Origin: Mycobacteriales bacterium
Lineage (GTDB): Bacteria > Actinomycetota > Actinomycetes > Mycobacteriales > CADCTP01
Reading direction: 5' to 3'
NCBI GenBank assembly: GCA_035995165.1
Contig: DASYKU010000124.1
Location: forward strand, 84,094-148,093
Length of the DNA: 64,000 nt
In this document: one piece after another, positions 53,538 through 60,077 of the stretch
Position numbering within the stretch: position 1 is the stretch's first letter
Layout: each line of letters starts with the position of its first letter
Translations under genes and position numbers: made by a program
Notes under the pieces: generated by a model
What the model saw: the letters and a program-made list of their open reading frames with translations, nothing else
Databases searched by the model: none
What the model was told of the DNA's origin: nothing

Positions 53538-54548
53538 GTGGGACGGCGGCTTGCGGAAGTGGCGCAGAAAGTCGGGGTCAGCGAGGCAACGGTGAGCCGG
53601 GTGCTCAACAACCGGCCCGGGGTCTCGGACGCCACCCGCGCGGCCGTGCTGACCGCGCTGGACGTGCTCGGCTACGAGCGCCCGACCCAGCTGCGGGGGG
53701 AGCGGGCCCGGCTGGTCGGGCTGGTCCTGCCCGAGCTGCAGAACCCCATCTTCCCGGCGCTGGCCGACGTCATCGGCGACGCGCTGGCCCAGCACGGGCT
53801 GACGCCGCTGCTGTGCACCCGCACCGCCGGCGGCGTCTCCGAGGCCGAGTACGTCGACCTGCTCCTGCAGCACCGTGTCTCCGGCGTCGTCTTCGCCGGC
53901 GGGTCGTACGCGATGGCCGATGCCTCGCACGAGCACTACAAGCGGCTGTCCGAGCGGCGGCTGCCGGTGGTGCTGCTCAACGCCGGCATCGAGCACCTGG
54001 CGTTCCCGCGGGTGTCCTGCGACGACACGGTCGCGGTGGAACAGGGCGTCGGGCACCTGCGCTCGCTCGGGCACGAGCGGATCGGGATGGTGCTGGGCAC
54101 GTCGGACCACATGCCGTCGCGGCGCAAGCTGGAGTCGTTCCGGGCGGTGCTGGCGGCGGGGGGCGAGCGGCTGGCCGACGACGTGATCGAGCACTCGCTG
54201 TTCTCCATCGAGGGCGGCCAGGTCGCCGCGGGCAAGCTGATCGACCGCGGCATCACCGGCATCCTCTGCGCCAGCGACCTGATGGCGCTGGGCTCGGTCC
54301 GGGCCGCGCGCCGGCGGGAGAAGTCGGTGCCGGGCCAGATCTCCATCGTCGGGTACGACGACTCCCAGCTGATGACCTGCGCCGCCCCGCCGCTGACCAC
54401 GATCCGGCAGCCGATCGAGGCGATGGGCCGCTCGGCGGTGGAGATGCTGGTGTCCCAGATCGAGGGCGCCTCGGTCTCCGCCGACGAGCTGCTGTTCGAG
54501 CCGGAGCTCGTGGTCCGCGGCTCGACCGCCCCCGTCCACCGCGGCTGA
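53538..54548 (+). CDS. LacI-family transcriptional regulator
   Basis: A 336-residue protein. The N-terminal HTH RLAEVAQKVGVSEATVSRVLNNRPGVSDATRAAVLTALDVLGY is typical of LacI/GalR. The periplasmic-binding-protein-like ligand domain has VGLVLPELQNPIFPALADVIG, VVFAGGSYAM, GHERIGMVLG, GILCASDLMALG and ISIVGYDDSQL. It presumably represses the adjacent alpha-glucosidase/ABC-transporter genes and is released by an alpha-glucoside. GTG 53538 fits the leaderless promoter. It is convergent with the alpha-glucosidase gene, separated by a hairpin. Confidence 0.93.
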   Translation: MGRRLAEVAQKVGVSEATVSRVLNNRPGVSDATRAAVLTALDVLGYERPTQLRGERARLVGLVLPELQNPIFPALADVIGDALAQHGLTPLLCTRTAGGVSEAEYVDLLLQHRVSGVVFAGGSYAMADASHEHYKRLSERRLPVVLLNAGIEHLAFPRVSCDDTVAVEQGVGHLRSLGHERIGMVLGTSDHMPSRRKLESFRAVLAAGGERLADDVIEHSLFSIEGGQVAAGKLIDRGITGILCASDLMALGSVRAARRREKSVPGQISIVGYDDSQLMTCAAPPLTTIRQPIEAMGRSAVEMLVSQIEGASVSADELLFEPELVVRGSTAPVHRG

Positions 54549-54562
54549 GCCCGCCCGCCGCG

Positions 54563-54597
54563 CCCGTGGCCGGGACGACCAGGTACCCCGCCACGGG
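54563..54597. terminator. Bidirectional hairpin between lacI-type gene and alpha-glucosidase
   Basis: The 8-bp outer stem CCCGTGGC/GCCACGGG is extended by three G-C pairs after a mismatch, in the 59-base convergent gap. Confidence 0.65.
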
Positions 54598-54607
54598 ACG
54601 CCGACGA

Positions 54608-56254
54608 TCAGGAGGCCGGCAGGGTGAACCAGGCCGTGGTGTCGGGCCCGAGCAGCCCGCCGGTCAGCTCCTGGCTGGCCAGCAGCACCTGCGCGCCCGG
54701 CGGCAGCGGCACCGGCTCGGCGCCGGGGTTGGCCCAGCAGGAGATCGGCCGGCGATGCCCGCGGACGAACCCGAGCACTCCGTCCGGTACCGCCGGGAAG
54801 TCGATGTCCGTGCTCGCGAACGCCGGCTCGGCCCGCCGGATCCGCAGCGCCGTACGGTAGAAGCACAGCATCGAGCCGGGATCCCGCTCCTGACCGTCCA
54901 CAGTGTACGGTTCCCAGCCGGCCGGCTGCGGCAGCCAGGTCTGCGTTCCCGCGGGGGAGAAGCCGTACGGCGCAGCGGATCCGGACCAGGGCAGCGGCAC
55001 CCGGCAGCCGTCCCGGCCCGGGTTGGTCCGCCCGGACCGGGTCCACATCGGATCCTGCCGGGCGTCGTCGGGGATGTCCTCGACCTCCGGCAGGCCGAGC
55101 TCGTCGCCCTGGTAGACGTACACCGACCCGGGCAGCGCGAACGTCAGCAGGGCCGCCGCCCGGGCCCGGCGCAGCCCGAGCTCCGGGTCGTACGGCTCGC
55201 CGTGGTGCTCGGCCCGGAACGCGGGGGAGTGCTCGTAGCCGGTGTGGTCGCGGCCGAACCGGGTGACGTGCCGGGTGACGTCGTGGTTGGACAGCACCCA
55301 GGTCGGGGGCGCGTCGATCTGCCGGTGGATGTCCAGCGTCCGGTGGATCGCGTCGGTGAGCGAGCCGAGATCCCAGGCGGCGGTGAGGAAGTCGAAGTTG
55401 AACGCGGTGTGCAGCTCGTCCGGGCGCAGGTAGCGGGCGAAGCGCTCCTGGTCGGCCAGCCAGATCTCGCCGATCAGCGCCTTCGGCGGCGTGTACGAGT
55501 CGGCCACCTTGCGCCAGCGGCGGTAGACGTCGTGCACCTCGTCCCGGTCCTCGTACGGGTGCTGCGGGGGCACCTGGTCCGGCTCCATGTCGGCCAGGTC
55601 GGGCGCCTTGAGCAGCATCGCCGCGGAGTCGATCCGGACGCCGTCGGCCCCGCGGTCGAACCAGAACCGCAGGATGTCCTCGTGCTCGGTCCGGACCAGC
55701 GCGCTGTCCCAGTTGTAGTCGGGCTGCTCGGGCGCGAACAGGTGCAGGTACCACTGGCCGTCCGGCAACCGGGTCCAGGCCCCGCCGCCGAAGATGGACT
55801 CCCAGTTGTTCGGCGGCAACGCCCCGTCCGGCCCGCGGCCGTCCCGGAAGTGGAACAGCTCCCGGGCCGGGTCGCCGGCCGCGGCCGCCACCGCGTGGCC
55901 GAACCAGGCGTGCTCGGTGGACGCGTGGTTGGGCACCACGTCGACCACGATCCGCAGGCCGAGCTCGTGCGCCCGGGCGATCAGCGCGTCCGCGTCGGCC
56001 AGCGTGCCGAAGCTGGGATCGATGTCGCGCGGGTCGGCGATGTCGTAGCCGGCGTCGGCCATCGGCGAGGTGTACCAGGGGCTGAACCAGATCGCGTCCA
56101 CCCCGAGGTCCCGCACGTACGGCAGGTGCGCCGTGATGCCGGGCAGGTCGCCGATCCCGTCGCCGTCGCTGTCGGCGAAGCTGCGGGGATAGATCTGGTA
56201 GATCACGGCCGTCGTCCACCACTCGTGGTCGGACGGCGCGGAGAGTTCGGTCAT
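54608..56254 (-). CDS. GH13 alpha-glucosidase
   Basis: A 548-residue cytosolic glycoside hydrolase. GH13 conserved regions are visible: DVVPNHAS (region I), GVRIDSAAM with the nucleophile Asp (region II), LIGEIWLAD with the acid/base Glu (region III) and VLSNHDVTRH (region IV). The opening WWTTAVIYQIYPRSFADSDGDGIGDL and QPDYNWDS are those of oligo-1,6-glucosidase/alpha-glucosidase subfamilies. It hydrolyses imported alpha-glucosides. The ATG at 56254 lies 71 bases downstream of the ABC permease stop, last in the operon. No signal peptide. Confidence 0.94.
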   Translation of the reverse strand: MTELSAPSDHEWWTTAVIYQIYPRSFADSDGDGIGDLPGITAHLPYVRDLGVDAIWFSPWYTSPMADAGYDIADPRDIDPSFGTLADADALIARAHELGLRIVVDVVPNHASTEHAWFGHAVAAAAGDPARELFHFRDGRGPDGALPPNNWESIFGGGAWTRLPDGQWYLHLFAPEQPDYNWDSALVRTEHEDILRFWFDRGADGVRIDSAAMLLKAPDLADMEPDQVPPQHPYEDRDEVHDVYRRWRKVADSYTPPKALIGEIWLADQERFARYLRPDELHTAFNFDFLTAAWDLGSLTDAIHRTLDIHRQIDAPPTWVLSNHDVTRHVTRFGRDHTGYEHSPAFRAEHHGEPYDPELGLRRARAAALLTFALPGSVYVYQGDELGLPEVEDIPDDARQDPMWTRSGRTNPGRDGCRVPLPWSGSAAPYGFSPAGTQTWLPQPAGWEPYTVDGQERDPGSMLCFYRTALRIRRAEPAFASTDIDFPAVPDGVLGFVRGHRRPISCWANPGAEPVPLPPGAQVLLASQELTGGLLGPDTTAWFTLPAS

Positions 56255-56325
56255 CAGAACCCGTTGTTCCCTTCGCCTCGGAGCAGGGTTGAGCCCGGTG
56301 GTGCGGTGAGCGGCGGGCGCGGTGG

Positions 56326-57270
56326 TCAGCCCTTGACGGCGCCGGCGGACAGACCGCCGAGCAGGTTGCGCTGGAACAGCAGGAACAGCGCGATCACCGG
56401 CAGGCAGCTGATGGTCAGACCGGCGAGCAGCAGCGGCTCGGTGATTCCGCTGGCGGTGGTGAACGACAGCCGGCTGAAGGCCACGTTGACCGTCTGCACG
56501 GTGGGGTCCTGCAACACCAGCAGCGGCCAGAGGAAGTCCTTCCAGGACGTGACCACGATGAAGATGGAGACCACGGCCAGCACCGGCCGGGCGAGCGGGA
56601 GCACGACGCTCCACAGCAGCCGGATGCTCCCGGCGCCGTCGATCGCTGCCGCCTCCAGCAGCTCGACCGGCAGCCGGTCGAAGAAGCGCTTGAGGATGTA
56701 GATGTTGAAGGCGTTCGCCGCGCCCGGCAGCCACAGTGCCCACGGGGTGTTGAGCAGGTTCAGGTGCAGCAGCGGCAGGTTCACCACGGTCAGGTACGTC
56801 GGCACCAGCACGGCCGCGGCCGGCACCATCAGCGTGGCCAGCATCAGCCCGAGCACGACGTTGCCGAGCATCGGGCGCAGCATCGACAGCGCGTACGCGG
56901 CGGTGACGGCGACGGCGAGCTGCAGGGCCCAGGCCCCGATCGCGTAGTAGCCGGTGTAGAGCAGGAAGCGGCCGATGTCCAGGCGCGTCCAGGCCTCGGA
57001 GAACGTCCCCCACTGCCAGTGCGCCGGGAACAGGGACTGGGTCGCCTGGGCCAGCTCCGAGGGCGTCTTCAGCGCCGAGAACACCATCCAGACCAGCGGC
57101 CCGAGGAAGACCAGCGCGAACAGCAGCGTGACGAGCCCGACCGCGCCCCAGTAGACGAACCGGGCGCCGGGGCGGCGGAGGTCGTTGGCGGAGAACAAGG
57201 TCCGGGTCGCCGGGTCGCCGGTACCCGCGCGGTCGACCGGGACGTCGACCGTCGAGATCGGTGCAGTCAC
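56326..57270 (-). CDS. Sugar ABC transporter permease (MalG-type)
   Basis: A 314-residue inner-membrane permease with six core helices. The EAA loop that docks the ATPase is LLEAAAIDGAGSIRLLWSVVLPLARP, and the C-terminal FLLFQRNLLGGLSAGAVKG matches the MalG/CUT1 ending. It forms a heterodimer with the upstream permease. It starts 16 bases downstream of that gene and is co-transcribed with the solute-binding protein. The cognate ATPase is not in the window and is probably a shared MsiK-like protein encoded elsewhere, as is common in actinobacteria. Confidence 0.95.
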   Translation of the reverse strand: MTAPISTVDVPVDRAGTGDPATRTLFSANDLRRPGARFVYWGAVGLVTLLFALVFLGPLVWMVFSALKTPSELAQATQSLFPAHWQWGTFSEAWTRLDIGRFLLYTGYYAIGAWALQLAVAVTAAYALSMLRPMLGNVVLGLMLATLMVPAAAVLVPTYLTVVNLPLLHLNLLNTPWALWLPGAANAFNIYILKRFFDRLPVELLEAAAIDGAGSIRLLWSVVLPLARPVLAVVSIFIVVTSWKDFLWPLLVLQDPTVQTVNVAFSRLSFTTASGITEPLLLAGLTISCLPVIALFLLFQRNLLGGLSAGAVKG

Positions 57271-57286
57271 AGCAAGAACCTCCCGC

Positions 57287-58237
57287 TCAGTCCGCGGACC
57301 GGGTCAGCCGCAGGTAGACCGCCGAGAACGCGGCCAGCACGACGAACAGCAACATGCTCATCGCCGCCGCGAGCCCGAAGTCCTGGTTCACGGCGAAGGC
57401 GTACCGGTAGATCAGCACGATGATCGTGATGGTGTGCGGGTCGGTCGTACCGGTGAGCTGGAACGGCTCGATGAAGACCTGCATGGTCGCGATGATCTGC
57501 AGCAGCAGCAGGACCACCAGCAGGAAGCGCATCTGCGGCAGGGTGACGTGCCAGATCCGCCGCCAGACCCCGGCGCCGTCCAGCTCCGCCGCCTCGTAGA
57601 GGTCGCCCGGGATCGCGGCCAGGCCGGCCAGGTACATGATCGTGGCGCCGCCCATGTTGGCCCAGGTGGACACCAGCACCAGCGAGAGCATCACCATCCG
57701 CGGGCTCTGCAGCCACTGTGACGTCGGCAGGCCGACGCTGCTGAGGATCTGGTTGAACAGGCCGCTGCCCGGGTCGTAGAAGAACTGCCAGAGCAGCACG
57801 GTCACGATGGGCGGCAGGATCACCGGCAGGTAGACCGCGATCCGGAAGAAGCCGCGGAGGTGCCGCAGCTCGTTGAGGACCAGCGACACCACGAACGGCA
57901 CGGCGTACCCGAGGACGAGGGCGAGACCGGTGAACTCGACCGTGTTCTTCCAGGCGGTGAAGAACAGCGGGTCCTGGAAGAGGTGCGCGAAGTTGTCGAG
58001 ACCGACCCAGTAGGGCGGGATGACGAAGTTGTTCTGCTGGAAGGCCAGCAGGATCCCCCGGACGAGGGGGAACCAGGAGAAGAACCCGAAGCACAGCAGG
58101 GCGGCCAGCAGGAAGCCGTAGCCCCGGCCGGTGTCGGCCCACCGGCGGCGGCCGGGGCGGCCCCGCCGGACGGTGGGGGCGGCCGTGCGGCCGGGCCGCG
58201 GGTCGAGCACCTGCTCGGCGCGAACGTCGACGGTCAC
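57287..58237 (-). CDS. Sugar ABC transporter permease (MalF-type)
   Basis: A 316-residue permease. After a basic N-terminus, FLLAALLCFGFFSWFPLVRGI is the first helix. The EAA loop reads LYEAAELDGAGVWRRIWHVTLPQMR. Six helices and the short periplasmic segment fit CUT1 MalF-type subunits lacking the large P2 domain. It pairs with the downstream MalG-type subunit for import of an oligosaccharide delivered by the lipoprotein encoded upstream. Confidence 0.94.
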   Translation of the reverse strand: MTVDVRAEQVLDPRPGRTAAPTVRRGRPGRRRWADTGRGYGFLLAALLCFGFFSWFPLVRGILLAFQQNNFVIPPYWVGLDNFAHLFQDPLFFTAWKNTVEFTGLALVLGYAVPFVVSLVLNELRHLRGFFRIAVYLPVILPPIVTVLLWQFFYDPGSGLFNQILSSVGLPTSQWLQSPRMVMLSLVLVSTWANMGGATIMYLAGLAAIPGDLYEAAELDGAGVWRRIWHVTLPQMRFLLVVLLLLQIIATMQVFIEPFQLTGTTDPHTITIIVLIYRYAFAVNQDFGLAAAMSMLLFVVLAAFSAVYLRLTRSAD

Positions 58238-58292
58238 GGGGTTCCTCCGCTTGCCGGTCCGACCGGTGGGTCACGGTTCCGACCGGGGTCGC

Positions 58293-58312
58293 GCCGGCCG
58301 TACGGGGCCGGC
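58293..58312 (-). promoter_or_regulatory. Intercistronic hairpin after the solute-binding protein gene
   Basis: The 7-bp stem GCCGGCC/GGCCGGC lies in the 93-base gap between the binding-protein stop and the first permease start. Such hairpins often stabilise the upstream mRNA so that the binding protein is made in excess. Confidence 0.5.
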
Positions 58313-58330
58313 GGGACCCGGGTCTCGGAC

Positions 58331-59704
58331 TTACTTCGCCGTGGCGAGGATGCTGTTCACCTGGGTCGTGGCCGAGGCGAGCAGCGCGTTGATGTCGGCG
58401 TTCGGATCGGTCAGCACCGTCGCCATCGCGGTGTCGAGGACGGCGTAGATCTGTTGTGCGTTCGGCGGTTCCAGCAGCAGCGGGATGCTGGCGGTCCGGG
58501 CGTCGAACGGCGCGAAGTTCTGCTGCGGCACGTTGGCGTACTTGGTGTTGGCGGCCTTCAGCTTCTGCTCCGCGGCGCCGGTCCAGATGTTCGGCTCCGG
58601 CATGCCGACCGGCTGCTTGCCCGCGGCGGCCTTGGCCTTGTCGGCGTCGATCCGGTCCGGGTCCGCGCCGGCGTTGCGGAACTGCAGCCACTGCAGCCCG
58701 GCCTTGATCTTCGCCGCGCTCAGGCCGGCCTTGAACATGTAGCCGTCACCGCCGCCGAGGGTGCCCGCACCGTCCGGGATCCCGCCCAGGCCGAGGTTCT
58801 GGTACTTGCCGCCGTACTGGTTGACGATCGTCGGGATGTTGTCGGCGGACCCGACGTACATGCCGAGCTTGCCGGCGACCATCTGCTTGAGCAGGTCGGC
58901 GTACTCGAGCTTCTGCTTGACGCCCATCGAGTTGTCCACGAAGCGCATGTCGTGCAGCTGCTGCAGGACCTGCTTGCCCTTGTCGGTGTCGAAGCTGGCC
59001 TTCCAGGTCGAGTCCTGCTTGGTGGCCACCTGGCCGCCGAGGGAGTTGAGCTCGGCGGTGAAGTGCCAGCCGCCGGTGTTGGACTTGCTGTAGTCGCCGT
59101 AGCCGGCGATCCCGTTGCCCAGAGCGGCGATCTTCTTCGCGTCGGTCCGGACCTCGGCCCAGCTCGTGGGCGGCGCGTTCGGGTCGAGCCCGGCCTGCGT
59201 GAACAGGTCGCGGTTGTAGATCAGGCCGAGCGAGTAGTTCGCGAACGGCAGCCCGTAGACCTTGCCGGAGCCGTCCGAGAACACCTTCATGAGGCTCGGC
59301 TTGATCTCCTTCGCCGCCGGCACGACGTTGTTCAGGTACGGCGTGATCTCCGAGACCTGGTGCTTGGCGATGAGGCTCGCGGGGTCGGTCATGTAGACGT
59401 AGAAGACATCCTCGAGCTGACCGCCGGCGAGGCGGGCCGCGAAGGTGGCGGGGTCCATGAACCCCTCCTTCGGATTCAGCTTGATGTTCGGGTATTTCTT
59501 GGTGAAGGCGGCCACGTCGTCCATGTAGTTCTTCCGGTTCACCGTGTCGGTGGCCGGAGGGAGGCCGTTGACGGTGATGGTCACCGGTCCGGCCGCGTCG
59601 GCGGATTCGTCGGAGCCGCTGCCGCACGCGGCCACGCCTCCCAGCACGGCGAACACGGTCAGGGCGACGGCGCACGCCCGACCGGTGCGCACTCGAACGG
59701 ACAT
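58331..59704 (-). CDS. Sugar ABC transporter solute-binding lipoprotein
   Basis: A 457-residue lipoprotein. The signal sequence ends in GGVAACGSGSDE, with the lipobox Cys near residue 27. The mature protein has the cluster B/CUT1 layout: VTITVNGLPPATD, FTKKYPNIKLNPKEGFMDPATFAARLAGG, LPFANYSLGLIYNRDLF and GGDGYMFKAGLSAAKIKAGLQWLQF. It captures oligosaccharides outside the membrane. The start at 59704 has an AAGGAGAG site. It is the first gene of the operon and divergent from the GH87-type gene, so the 373-base gap holds both promoters. Confidence 0.93.
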   Translation of the reverse strand: MSVRVRTGRACAVALTVFAVLGGVAACGSGSDESADAAGPVTITVNGLPPATDTVNRKNYMDDVAAFTKKYPNIKLNPKEGFMDPATFAARLAGGQLEDVFYVYMTDPASLIAKHQVSEITPYLNNVVPAAKEIKPSLMKVFSDGSGKVYGLPFANYSLGLIYNRDLFTQAGLDPNAPPTSWAEVRTDAKKIAALGNGIAGYGDYSKSNTGGWHFTAELNSLGGQVATKQDSTWKASFDTDKGKQVLQQLHDMRFVDNSMGVKQKLEYADLLKQMVAGKLGMYVGSADNIPTIVNQYGGKYQNLGLGGIPDGAGTLGGGDGYMFKAGLSAAKIKAGLQWLQFRNAGADPDRIDADKAKAAAGKQPVGMPEPNIWTGAAEQKLKAANTKYANVPQQNFAPFDARTASIPLLLEPPNAQQIYAVLDTAMATVLTDPNADINALLASATTQVNSILATAK

Positions 59705-59816
59705 GGCATCTCTCCTTCGAGGGGCTCACGTCGGCCGCTCATCGAGGGGTGGGTGTTGCCGGCAGGTGACGGTCTCGTGCCCGTCGTGTGTAGCTGCGCT
59801 GAGAGTAGGGGCGGAC

Positions 59817-59844
59817 TCTGCAAGAAGTAAATAGAAGTCTGCAA
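59817..59844. repeat. Direct repeat of TCTGCAA spaced two helical turns
   Basis: TCTGCAA occurs at 59817-59823 and 59838-59844, with 21 bases between starts and an A/T-rich spacer that also repeats AGAAGT in part. This is a candidate binding site for a dimeric regulator upstream of the binding-protein gene. Confidence 0.45.
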
Positions 59845-59949
59845 CACGCCGAGTGTGTGATGGAACTTCGCCGTCAGTAGACAGCAGGTCCGTCTTGAGC
59901 ATGTTCGGCCGATATGGGTAGTCAAACTATTGCATGATGCCGTTCGACT

Positions 59950-59959
59950 CTTGCGCAGC
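59950..59959. promoter_or_regulatory. Possible LacI-type half-degenerate operator CTTGCGCAGC
   Basis: Seven of ten positions match the palindrome TTTGCGCAAA found at the regulator's own promoter. It lies between the divergent transporter and glucanase genes. Confidence 0.35.
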
Positions 59960-60077
59960 ACAGTTGGGCGATCGTACGGTGTCGCCCAGGTCACACCGGC
60001 GCCGCCGACGGGCGGTCCGCCGATCCGTCCGCACGAGCTGACCCGCTGCCGCTCACCGTCAGAAAGGCGGCTCCGTC

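Larger units (their letters stand above)
59705..60077. promoter_or_regulatory. Divergent regulatory region of the alpha-glucan locus
   Basis: A 373-base gene-free gap, more A/T-rich than its surroundings (59810-59950). It contains the repeated TCTGCAA word, an imperfect match to the LacI operator and short A/T tracts. It must carry the promoters of the transporter operon and of the secreted glucanase. Exact -35/-10 elements could not be assigned. Confidence 0.6.
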
